Part shown: in pieces, positions 31,740 to 39,445 of the stretch
How the letters are laid out: every line of letters begins with the position of its first letter
How positions within the stretch are numbered: the stretch's first letter is position 1
From: Fidelibacterota bacterium
Lineage (GTDB): Bacteria; Fidelibacterota; Marinisomatia; Marinisomatales; TCS55
Assembly: GCA_002724735.1 (NCBI GenBank)
Contig: PBPT01000080.1
Location: forward strand, 1-39,589
DNA length: 39,589 nucleotides
Reading direction: 5' to 3'
Notes under the pieces: generated by a model
Database searches by the model: none
Told to the model about the DNA's origin: nothing
What the model saw: only the letters and a program-made list of their open reading frames with translations
Translations under genes and position numbers: made by a program

Positions 31740-32165
31740 ATGAACAACGAAACCTTCCAAGCACCTACAGTCCAAGCCGAAAAGGAACTAGACAAGCTAG
31801 CTAGTAAACTAACGCCTTTTCAAAGAAGATTCGCAGATGTCATGGCTATCGGTAACGTACGCAGTCGAGCAGAAGCTGTGAGACAAGCAGGAAGTAAGGC
31901 TAAAAGACCTTCGAGCGTAGCTCACAAGCTTATGCAAAACCCTGTCATTTTAGAGTACATCAGGCACGCAGTAACCAGTCGTTTAGGAACTGACATGGTT
32001 GCTTCAGCAGTACATACCATGTCTCAACTCATCCACGAAGCGGACGAAGACAAGGTAAGGTTTGCAGCAGCCAAAGACACCCTAGATCGTATGGGCATGA
32101 GAGCGCCAGAGAGGAAACAAGTTCACCACTCAGGCCAAGTCAGTGTCCATATAGACCTAGGGTAA
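31740..32165 (+). CDS. terS: terminase small subunit
   Basis: 141 residues. LTPFQRRFADVMAIGNVRSR then AEAVRQAGSKAKRPSSVAHK is the N-terminal helix-turn-helix of Terminase_2-like small subunits, followed by NPVILEYIRHAVTSRL. The end VRFAAAKDTLDRMGMRAPER is also typical. It should recognise the packaging site and load TerL. First gene of the late strand; the next 150 bases hold strong inverted repeats that could be its recognition site. Confidence 0.8.
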   Translation: MNNETFQAPTVQAEKELDKLASKLTPFQRRFADVMAIGNVRSRAEAVRQAGSKAKRPSSVAHKLMQNPVILEYIRHAVTSRLGTDMVASAVHTMSQLIHEADEDKVRFAAAKDTLDRMGMRAPERKQVHHSGQVSVHIDLG

Positions 32166-32315
32166 CTTTTAGTCAGTCGGATTGACGGACGGTATATTTA
32201 AAGGGGGGGTTTAAAAAACAGGCCGAATCAATCCTGACTTCACTAATACACACACAATTTAAGTTTTTCTAAAGGGCCAAAAAAAAATTTTTTTTAAAAC
32301 CTTTAGGGCTTCTTT
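32166..32315. repeat. inverted-repeat region after small terminase, candidate packaging site
   Basis: 150 bases without a gene. A 12-bp inverted repeat with a two-base insertion (left arm 32171-32185, right arm TCAATCCTGACT at 32228-32239) encloses TTTAAA-G7-TTTAAA (32197-32215). Next to it CTAAAGG and CCTTTAG (32269-32275, 32300-32306) flank a run of nine A then eight T. Such symmetric, bent, AT-rich DNA beside terS fits a pac/cos or other protein-binding site. The second palindrome might also weaken transcription both ways. Confidence 0.55.
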
Positions 32316-32669
32316 ATGGAACTGTCTGCGTTGAACCAGATTTCTTTTGATATAGCGACATTAGCTACGCCTTTGATTGGTATAAGCATTGCTATGTTGT
32401 TTGGTTTTGCTCTTAAGGATTTTATAAACAATACGATATATGGCATAAAGTTTATCTGTGCCGAGCATTGGGCTGCGGGACAAGAAGTAATCCTTGAAGG
32501 AAAAAGAGCAAGAATAATAAAAGTGGGTTTCTACGAAACCGTATTTCAAGTAGAGTGTCCAAATGGTCGTGTTCTGTGGAGATACATTGCAAACACGAAC
32601 CTAGTTAATCTTGATATAAGCCGTGTTATTAGAGAGGGGGATAATAATGGGCATACAGGACAATGTTGA
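32316..32669 (+). CDS. mini MscS-like membrane protein
   Basis: 117 residues. The order matches the core of MscS channels: a Gly/Ala-rich pore-like helix (GISIAMLFGFALKDFINNT, about 22-40), YGIKF, a beta domain beginning W-A-A-G-Q-E-V-I-L-E-G (52-62), ARIIKVGFYETVFQVE, then the IANTNL block (91-96) at the place of the MscS I-P-N-x-x-L motif. MscS itself is about 286 residues with three membrane helices; this has one clear span and no C-terminal vestibule. It may gate or perturb the host membrane, or modify host MscS heptamers. Assignment by pattern only. Confidence 0.65.
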   Translation: MELSALNQISFDIATLATPLIGISIAMLFGFALKDFINNTIYGIKFICAEHWAAGQEVILEGKRARIIKVGFYETVFQVECPNGRVLWRYIANTNLVNLDISRVIREGDNNGHTGQC

Positions 32670-32802
32670 AGTGTGTGAAAAATGCGGGTGCGAACTTGAT
32701 CCTCGCGGAAATCATTATGTGAATGGGCATTTGCAGTGTGCTTGTGGCAAGAACATAGAAGAGTGTTGCCAAGGCGAAACAGCTAATGAGTTATTAGATT
32801 AG
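32647..32802 (+). CDS. small zinc-ribbon-like protein (51 aa)
   Basis: 51 codons. Seven Cys in CEKCGC, CAC and ECC groups plus two His give a zinc-ribbon look: C-x2-C-x-C, then H-x-x-x-x-x-H, C-x-C, C-C. GAGGGGG lies just before the ATG. It overlaps the MscS-like gene by 23 bases in another frame. Stop is followed within two bases by the TTGTGCGTA motif. Probably a small DNA- or RNA-contacting protein. Confidence 0.65.
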   Translation: MGIQDNVEVCEKCGCELDPRGNHYVNGHLQCACGKNIEECCQGETANELLD

Positions 32803-32804
32803 TT

Positions 32805-32813
32805 TTGTGCGTA
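32805..32813 (+). promoter_or_regulatory. TTGTGCGTA motif before the fibre cluster
   Basis: Begins two bases after the upstream stop and continues TTAATTAAGG, similar to the AT-rich sequence after the copy at 16240. It precedes the first fibre gene by 48 bases. No good -35 is seen at the right distance, so it acts either as a promoter of its own class or as an operator. Confidence 0.45.
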
Positions 32814-32861
32814 TTAATTAAGGATTGCCTGTTCAATTGTCTCTAATTATCGGAGGCCGAT

Positions 32862-34517
32862 TTGACAAAACAAATTATTGACAATTTACAACCGGGTACG
32901 CTCGACGGTGACAGCCTTTACATTGCGGCTGAAAAGATCAACGCAAACTTCAACGAGATATTTACGCATTTTGGTGATGGTTCTACCTTAGATGGCGGTT
33001 ACGTCGGTCTTAAAAATCTCAACGCTGGCTTTATTGTAAGTGAAGGCGCTAACTCTTATACAAGCCGTACGCTCCGCGCAAATATGGGTAGCGGTATTAC
33101 TATTACAAATGGTAACGGTGCAGGCGGTGATCCAACGATTGACATACAAGACAGTGGCGTTTTGCCTGTTAACTCCGACCCAGTGTTTTATCCAAACTCA
33201 GGCATAACCGTAGATGTAAAAGGTCGAATAACAAGAATACAAGATCCTAGTTTATTAACAAATACGCAAAGTGCTGCTAGCACAGCTACACAACAAGCAT
33301 CAAGCGCAACAAATTCGGCTGCAGATGCACAAAAACTCGCTATTAATGCAGAAGATTCACAATTTACATTATCGGACGGTACAACTACTGGGTTTTCTGC
33401 CTTGCATTATTCGGCAAAAGCTGCGGCTGACGTTGCGACGATTGGAACAAGTCTTTCTGATGCACAAACTGCAGCTACTACAGCGACTACACAAGCTGGA
33501 ATTGCTACAACGCAAGCATCAAATGCAAGTACAAGTGCAAGCAATGCGTCAACGAGCGAGTCTAATGCGGCAACAAGTGAGAGCAATGCGTCAGCTAGTG
33601 CGAGTACAGCGGCTGGTCACGTAGCAACGGCATTAAGTCACGCAAATACAGCATCAGGTCATGCAACAACGGCAACAAATGCCGCTAATAGCATAGGAAC
33701 AGCAGTATCAGATGCGCAAACAGCCGCTAATGCAGCCGCAACATCATATGACAGTTTTGATGATCGTTATCTAGGTGCAAAAAGTAGCGCACCTACGGTA
33801 GATAATGATGGTGATGCGCTTGTAACAGGTGCGTTATACTTTAATAGCTCGTCTGACAAGATGTTTGTTCGTACATCTAGTGGTGGTTGGACGGCTGCGG
33901 GAAGCGCGGTTAACGGAACAACAAACAGAAACAGCTACACAGCTACAGCAAACCAGACAAGTTTTGCGTCAGTATATGATGTTGGATATGTAGACGTATA
34001 TCTTAATGGTTTGAAGCTAATGCCTGCTGACTTTACAGCAACAGATGGTGCTAATATTGTGCTAGCATCAGGTGCGGCTGCTGGTGATACAGTGGATATT
34101 GTTGGCTATGGCGCTTTTAGCTTGTCTAACTTTTACACTAAAACTGAGTCAGATGGACGTTATTATCTAAAAGCTACTGCTGACAGCAATTTCCTCGATG
34201 CCGCACTAAATTTGAGTGATCTTGCAAATGCGGCTACCGCAAGAACCAATTTAGGTTTACACGCAGTTGCATCTAGCGGTGATTACAACGACCTTACAAA
34301 CAAGCCTACAATATCTACCACTGCTAGCAATGTTGCTGGCGGTACGGCAAATGGTATTTTGTACCAGAGTGCGACAGATACAACGGCTCATTTGGCGGCT
34401 GGCGTATCTGGTTACATATTACAAACTAACGGAACGGGATCTGCACCTACATGGGTTCCGAAATCATCTGTTGCCACGCCCACAGGTGTTGCGTCGGTAA
34501 TGAAGCTGTCAATATAG
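32862..34517 (+). CDS. tail fibre-like structural protein with Ala/Ser coiled region
   Basis: 551 residues from a TTG start, supported by GGAGG 6 bases upstream. N-terminal EKINANFNEIFTHFGDGSTL is typical of fibre attachment domains. A shaft motif G-I-T-V-D-V-K-G-R-I-T-R-I resembles those of the fibre at 16293. Residues about 140-310 are a repetitive Ala/Ser/Thr/Asn trimeric-coil region (TQASNASTSASNASTSESNA). Later come NSYTATANQTSFA, a short YVDVYLNGLKL domain and the N-L-x-D-L-x-N-x-x-x-A-R-x-N-L-G motif common in fibres. Part of the adsorption apparatus. Confidence 0.85.
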   Translation: MTKQIIDNLQPGTLDGDSLYIAAEKINANFNEIFTHFGDGSTLDGGYVGLKNLNAGFIVSEGANSYTSRTLRANMGSGITITNGNGAGGDPTIDIQDSGVLPVNSDPVFYPNSGITVDVKGRITRIQDPSLLTNTQSAASTATQQASSATNSAADAQKLAINAEDSQFTLSDGTTTGFSALHYSAKAAADVATIGTSLSDAQTAATTATTQAGIATTQASNASTSASNASTSESNAATSESNASASASTAAGHVATALSHANTASGHATTATNAANSIGTAVSDAQTAANAAATSYDSFDDRYLGAKSSAPTVDNDGDALVTGALYFNSSSDKMFVRTSSGGWTAAGSAVNGTTNRNSYTATANQTSFASVYDVGYVDVYLNGLKLMPADFTATDGANIVLASGAAAGDTVDIVGYGAFSLSNFYTKTESDGRYYLKATADSNFLDAALNLSDLANAATARTNLGLHAVASSGDYNDLTNKPTISTTASNVAGGTANGILYQSATDTTAHLAAGVSGYILQTNGTGSAPTWVPKSSVATPTGVASVMKLSI

Positions 34518-34527
34518 AGAGGTACAC

Positions 34528-36297
34528 ATGGCAGATACACTAGAAAAAATAGCTTTTAAAAACTGGTCAACAAGTGAGGTTGCGGCTGGGACGGCATTTG
34601 ACATTACTACTAACGCAAATACAGCCTTTGTTGTAAAGGATATACTTTGTGAGCAATTTAACACTGCAAATCCAGTAGAGTTAAAAGCAACTCTAGCGGC
34701 AACTTCTGATATAGGCACTTATCCTACAAGTATAGGAACTGTGGCTAGTTCTGCAGTGTCGGGCATGAGTGGCAGTTTAATTATTCCGCCAAGCCACACA
34801 TTGAGGGTAACACCTACTGTAAAAACAGCCGCTTATTGGGATATACAATTTGCAACGTGGAATCATTACCAATATGGCTATTTTAACAATAATGCCAGAA
34901 ACTTTAACCAAAGCAGTTATAACAGAACAACCGTTCCTACTTTTGGCGGTACGTTAGAAAAAACAATAAAAACGACTCATTATGATAATTTTGCTTGGTC
35001 TACTGCTCTTGGCAGTCCTTGGACTGATAATTTCGGTATGGGGTCGTATACTTCTACTTATTATAGTGGCAACTACCAATGGCAAGAAGATTATGGTTTC
35101 CAATGGATGTTATTCACAACGCCAACAGTAAACACAAACGGAACGGCTGGCCCCAATGGTGGTAATAACATGATTGTTGGGATGGGTAATTCTAGTTATT
35201 ACAATACGAGTTCCTTTGGCGTAGCTTCAGACAACAGTACTAACAAACTAGGTCAGCAAGGTTGGATTAACCAATATTACAATATTCCTAGTTGGGATGG
35301 TGAGCAGTTAGTTTTTACAGGCAACTACAATAATCTTTATTGGTTCAATCTCGCAGAAGGCAAACATTTAGGTTATCAAAACGCAACAGGAAGTCAAACC
35401 TATGGAATTGTTCAAACAAATGGCGCTGACTCAGGGCAAGGAACTCGTTATTTAACGTCATACGCTAGGACGCATTTTTGTAATTCATCCCCGACTCATG
35501 GCTACTATGTTACTGTCTCAGGCCATTCAAACACTAATATAAAAATTACGGCATCTAAAATAGATAAATCAGCAATTATTGCGCTTGGTGCGAACACACA
35601 AACATACACAATGGCTGCAGGGGATTTCTGGACAATTACTGATGGCTCAACAAATGCCAATAGCGGAAACCCAAAAACAGTAGGTAACACTTATTCAAAT
35701 GGTCAATCATATCAAAAGTGGATGACTGCAGATTGGCACTCACAAGCGTCAAAACTTGTAATTGTTATTGCTGACGAAAATGGCAACCAGATGAATTTCT
35801 TAGTAGTAGATCACGGTCAAAGAGCGCCAAACAACGCAAGATATGCGACCAAAGCACAGCTAGAAGAATGGTTTGGGTGGAAATCTCCAATTCTTGAAAC
35901 AACTAATGGTGTTGCTAGAATAACGTTAGGTAGCGGTGGTAGCAGTTCGCTTGTTAATAATTGTACGCCATCGTTACCAGAAGGTCTTGTGCCAACAATT
36001 CATGCTAGACAAACGTTTTATTTAGTAGAAAATCATTTGTATCTTTATTGTACAGCGAACTATGGACGTATCCTTAGATTTGACTTAACGGATGCAGACG
36101 GAGCAGTAGAAGTTATAGCGTCAAAAACTAAAAGTGCGGCTGGCACAAACGATGTTGTAGGCATGGATGGACAAGATCAGAGAGAAACGTTCCATGCAAT
36201 TAAAACATACCCAACAACATCAGTCATCAATTCTCGATCATACACACAAGGCTTTTCCGCCCATATGTCAGTGTATGGCATAAAAGAAACGCGATAG
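34528..36297 (+). CDS. putative receptor-binding/fibre protein, aromatic-rich
   Basis: 589 residues, beta-rich, with many Tyr, Asn, Trp and Ser (YQYGYFNNNARNFNQSSYN). No signal peptide or enzymatic motif. GAGG lies 5-6 bases before the ATG. Flanked by fibre-like genes on both sides, it is probably a fibre tip, baseplate-like or receptor-binding subunit. Family not recognised. Confidence 0.7.
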   Translation: MADTLEKIAFKNWSTSEVAAGTAFDITTNANTAFVVKDILCEQFNTANPVELKATLAATSDIGTYPTSIGTVASSAVSGMSGSLIIPPSHTLRVTPTVKTAAYWDIQFATWNHYQYGYFNNNARNFNQSSYNRTTVPTFGGTLEKTIKTTHYDNFAWSTALGSPWTDNFGMGSYTSTYYSGNYQWQEDYGFQWMLFTTPTVNTNGTAGPNGGNNMIVGMGNSSYYNTSSFGVASDNSTNKLGQQGWINQYYNIPSWDGEQLVFTGNYNNLYWFNLAEGKHLGYQNATGSQTYGIVQTNGADSGQGTRYLTSYARTHFCNSSPTHGYYVTVSGHSNTNIKITASKIDKSAIIALGANTQTYTMAAGDFWTITDGSTNANSGNPKTVGNTYSNGQSYQKWMTADWHSQASKLVIVIADENGNQMNFLVVDHGQRAPNNARYATKAQLEEWFGWKSPILETTNGVARITLGSGGSSSLVNNCTPSLPEGLVPTIHARQTFYLVENHLYLYCTANYGRILRFDLTDADGAVEVIASKTKSAAGTNDVVGMDGQDQRETFHAIKTYPTTSVINSRSYTQGFSAHMSVYGIKETR

Positions 36298-36307
36298 GAG
36301 AGTAATT

Positions 36308-36691
36308 ATGGGCCTTACTTCAACGCCAATATCTAGCGGGACAACAGCCGCAGCTACACCCGATAAAACAATTTCAATTAGACAATATGGAAGTGCTAAT
36401 AATGTTTTGCTTTATACAGTTCCAGCAGGAAGAAAATTTAATGGTCGCTGTGGCACAGATACAGTTAGTGGCGGTTCTTATGGTTTTATTATAACAAAAG
36501 CTGGCGGTGTATATAACAGCGCAAATGATCCTGTTTACATGACAAGTTATTATTTTCACGGTGCCAACTATCAAAACAGACACCCAGCAAGTGAGGGAAC
36601 CTTAACGCTGCAGGCTGGTGACACTATTCACAACCTTAACAATAGTTCTAATTTAAGTTGGTATATCTTAGGAGTTGAAAGCGATGCTTGA
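36308..36691 (+). CDS. small beta-rich virion protein
   Basis: 127 residues. TISIRQYGSANNVLLYTVPA then GRKFNGRC, later EGTLTLQAGDTIHNLN and SWYILGVESDA. A jelly-roll-like small fibre domain is likely (the A-G-D-T-I near the end is common in C1q/TNF-like phage domains). GGAGA lies 7 bases upstream. Its last codons overlap the next gene's ATG. Confidence 0.65.
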   Translation: MGLTSTPISSGTTAAATPDKTISIRQYGSANNVLLYTVPAGRKFNGRCGTDTVSGGSYGFIITKAGGVYNSANDPVYMTSYYFHGANYQNRHPASEGTLTLQAGDTIHNLNNSSNLSWYILGVESDA

Positions 36692-37004
36692 TACAAGACT
36701 GATAGATGGTGTTATGTATGACATTGAAACGACTATTGACAAGGATTTGTCATCATCAACGATAGCAAAACCTCGCCCGCCAATAACAGAAACAGAAAAT
36801 GAAGATGGCGGTATTGACGTAACAGTGGACTATGAAGGTTTTACGCCAGAAACTAAATTTTTTATTAATCTTCCCAATTACAATCCTCTTTCCGTAGAGC
36901 CTTGGGTGAATGACGCTCAACGTCATAAATTTGCCGTTAAATGCGATGAAGGGCTGTGGAATGAATGGCCCCCACACGTTTCTGATAGTGAGGAAAGTGA
37001 ATAA
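36684..37004 (+). CDS. hypothetical protein in fibre cluster (106 aa)
   Basis: 106 residues from ATG 36684; AGGAG lies 9 bases upstream, preferred over an in-frame TTG at 36675. Acidic: TETENEDGGIDVTVDYEGF, then FFINLPNYNPLSVEPWVND and a DSEESE tail. Overlaps the upstream gene by 8 bases and the downstream ATG by 1 (TAATG). Could be a fibre-assembly chaperone by size and position; not recognised. Confidence 0.65.
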   Translation: MLDTRLIDGVMYDIETTIDKDLSSSTIAKPRPPITETENEDGGIDVTVDYEGFTPETKFFINLPNYNPLSVEPWVNDAQRHKFAVKCDEGLWNEWPPHVSDSEESE

Positions 37005-38917
37005 TGACAAGGGCAAGAGATGTAGCTGACAAGAACTTAGCAGTTATATCTGCGGGTAATAGCGGTCAAATATTAACCTCTGATGGTAACAACTGGTCAG
37101 CACAAGATGCTGGCATAACGGAATTATCGGAAGATACGACGCCCGCTTTAGGCGGTGATCTAAGTATGGGATCGCACTCTATAGCTGATGGTGTTTTAGG
37201 CATCAAAAATACTGGCACGCAATCAGAGCTACGAATGTATTGTGAGGTAAATAATGCTCATTATGTTGCGTTAAAAGCCCCGGCTCACGCAAATTACAGT
37301 GGAAACCCAACATTTACTTTGCCTCCAAATACAGGATCATCAGGACAGCTTTTGCAAACAGACGGTGCAGGAGCGATGTCATGGGGAGATGCGGCTGCAG
37401 GAGGAAATACGTTTCAAGCAACGGCAAATGGCTCTATTGCGGATGGAAAACCAGTGATTTTAGAAAACACTGGAACTGTGGCACAAGTGGCGCTTACAGG
37501 AACATCACTTGCGTCTGTGGAGCAAAATAATGGTGCGTTTAGGCCTGATCGCACAAGCAATCCATTTTCCTATGGTCAGTCGTTTTACAATCCAGTAGAA
37601 AATATGGTTTTTGTTGTGTATAGAGACGAGCAAACTGCTTATCCTACAGTTGTAGTAGGCGAAGTCTCAAACACTACTGCAAATGGTATAACGTGGGGAA
37701 CTCCTGTAATTCTTGATACGGTTAATTCATATTGGGTTGCTGGCGGGTGTCAAGAGTCAAATGGCAGAATGGCTGCTTTTTGGCAAGACAATCAGCTTGT
37801 GGGAAAGTGCATAGGATTTATTAGATCAGGAACATTAAGTGTTACGTTAGGTTCTTCGGTACAAACATATGACTCTACCGCAGTACAGTATAATACTTGT
37901 TGTTATGACTCGGTTAATGACGCGATTGTTATAGGTTGGAGACAATTTCCTAGTAATGGTGGGGCAACGTACACGCCAATGATGCGTTATTGTAATGTGC
38001 TTGCCAACACTTCAATTAATTTTTTAACGAGCGCACACCAAATAAATGGTCAGCAAACGTATGCTAATAGAGTTGCTTACTCGCCTGATCATCAACGAGT
38101 TATGATGGTGTTTTCTAACAATATTGGCAGTGATTGGAAATATTCGACTGTTAGCTATAGTGGTGGCACGTTATACACAGGAGCTAATGGTACTATTAAC
38201 ACAGGTAACTGTGGCACTGGCACAATAGCCTATGATACGACAGCCGATAAATTTGTTACGTTTTACAATGACGGAACTGCATCGCGGGGTCAGGCTAATG
38301 TTCTTACGCTAACAGCAGGGGGAACAAATGCGGCTCCTAGTGACTCAGTTAGTGTAGGGCCAGTCCAGAATATGTTAGCGGCTGGTCAAGAACCAAATTT
38401 TGGCAACACCACAAACAATGCCGTCTATTGGCCCGCACAAGATAAAACAGTCGTTGTTTTTAGTCATGTGCAAAACGCGGCAAAAGCGTCTTTTGTCACA
38501 GCAACCGTATCAGGAACAACAATAACATTCACCTCACCAGAAGTTTTGACTAATTCAAACTATACTCAAGGTGCGGATATTTCTTGTGTATATGATGACA
38601 ACGCTGACACGGTTGTTATCACGTTTTGGGCTTATCGAACACCTAGCACCCGCTATTATGTTCGCACAAATCTTTTAACTGAAATAAGCATAACAAATCT
38701 CACAGCAAGCAACTTTTTAGGTATTGCTAGTGGATCTGTCACCAACGGACAAACAGCAACAATACAACTCACGGGCAACGTAGACGATGCTCAAACAGGA
38801 ATGACGGTTAATGACACAATGTATGTGCAAGACAACGGCACTCTTGCAAATTCGGCGGGTTCTGTAAGTGTTGTTGCGGGTCGCGCATTGTCTGCAACTC
38901 ATTTAAAAATAGCGTGA
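37004..38917 (+). CDS. fibre protein with seven-bladed beta-propeller
   Basis: 637 residues. N-terminal fibre segment (SAGNSGQILTSDGNNWSA, GITELSEDTTPALGGDL) and a repeat-like LLQTDGAGAMSWGDA. Residues about 190-560 hold seven repeats with Y-x-x-x-x-x-x-x-V-x-x-x-x-x, for example YNPVENMVFVVYRD, YDSVNDAIVIGWRQ, YSPDHQRVMMVFSN, YDTTADKFVTFYND, YWPAQDKTVVVFSH and YDDNADTVVITFWA, as expected of a seven-bladed propeller. The end (NFLGIASGSVTNGQTATIQL onward) is a domain common in marine phage fibres. Likely receptor binding. Confidence 0.8.
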   Translation: MTRARDVADKNLAVISAGNSGQILTSDGNNWSAQDAGITELSEDTTPALGGDLSMGSHSIADGVLGIKNTGTQSELRMYCEVNNAHYVALKAPAHANYSGNPTFTLPPNTGSSGQLLQTDGAGAMSWGDAAAGGNTFQATANGSIADGKPVILENTGTVAQVALTGTSLASVEQNNGAFRPDRTSNPFSYGQSFYNPVENMVFVVYRDEQTAYPTVVVGEVSNTTANGITWGTPVILDTVNSYWVAGGCQESNGRMAAFWQDNQLVGKCIGFIRSGTLSVTLGSSVQTYDSTAVQYNTCCYDSVNDAIVIGWRQFPSNGGATYTPMMRYCNVLANTSINFLTSAHQINGQQTYANRVAYSPDHQRVMMVFSNNIGSDWKYSTVSYSGGTLYTGANGTINTGNCGTGTIAYDTTADKFVTFYNDGTASRGQANVLTLTAGGTNAAPSDSVSVGPVQNMLAAGQEPNFGNTTNNAVYWPAQDKTVVVFSHVQNAAKASFVTATVSGTTITFTSPEVLTNSNYTQGADISCVYDDNADTVVITFWAYRTPSTRYYVRTNLLTEISITNLTASNFLGIASGSVTNGQTATIQLTGNVDDAQTGMTVNDTMYVQDNGTLANSAGSVSVVAGRALSATHLKIA

Positions 38918-38923
38918 GGAATT

Positions 38924-39205
38924 ATGAAAATAATTGTTGAAAAAGAAACTAAGTTGGTAAAGTTTTTACTAGATGATCTTGTAGAAATACATCCAACACC
39001 AGATCATATTATGCTCAACAAAAATGGTAAAGATATTGCAAAAATTGCTTGCCATAATGAGGATGACTGCACCGTTTTTCGCAACATAGAAAATGCACCC
39101 GAAGACTATATGGGTAATAAATATACTTATGAGGATGGGGAATTTACACTTGTTGATGGATGGACAGACCCTCTTAACGAAGAACAACAGATAGCGAATC
39201 AATAA
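38924..39205 (+). CDS. hypothetical protein, possible fibre chaperone
   Basis: 93 residues. LVKFLLDDLVEIHPTPDHIM, then HNEDDCTVFRNIENAPEDYM and NKYTYEDGEFTLVDGW. The final Y-x-Y-x-D-G-x-F-T/x-x-x-x-x-W resembles small proteins encoded after fibre genes, which often assist fibre folding. GAGG lies before the ATG. Tentative. Confidence 0.65.
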   Translation: MKIIVEKETKLVKFLLDDLVEIHPTPDHIMLNKNGKDIAKIACHNEDDCTVFRNIENAPEDYMGNKYTYEDGEFTLVDGWTDPLNEEQQIANQ

Positions 39206-39445
39206 ATGGTAGAAAAGAGCATAGACTACAGCAAAATAGAGCCGTATCACTATTCAGATTGGTTAGGTAGCTTATCATTTGATGACTTGCAAAGATTACG
39301 CAAAGTTGTACGATTGGTGCATATGAAAAATTACCCGAAGCGTCAAATCACTAACAGGGAAATGGATCGTATAATTGAAGCTATTGGCCCAAGGGTAGCA
39401 GAGCAACAATTGAAAGCACTAATTGATGCAGGAAAACTTAACTAA
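39206..39445 (+). CDS. small protein preceding large terminase
   Basis: 79 residues. YHYSDWLGSLSFDDLQRLRK, then HMKNYPKRQITNREMDRIIE and a helical end. The ATG follows the previous stop directly. It overlaps the terminase start by 20 bases, so the two are translationally coupled. It might assist packaging; no family recognised. Confidence 0.7.
   Translation: MVEKSIDYSKIEPYHYSDWLGSLSFDDLQRLRKVVRLVHMKNYPKRQITNREMDRIIEAIGPRVAEQQLKALIDAGKLN

Noticed and set aside
32862-32867. TTGACA at the fibre start as a -35 element
   Set aside because: It is the TTG start codon context with a GGAGG site upstream, and no -10 lies 16-18 bases downstream.
33271-33624. 117-codon plus frame inside the Ala/Ser region of the fibre gene
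   Set aside because: It is a Gln/Arg/Leu-rich shadow of a repetitive coding region in another frame, with no ribosome site.
34528-37004. Diversity-generating retroelement acting on a fibre protein
   Set aside because: No reverse transcriptase frame and no template/variable repeat pair were seen.
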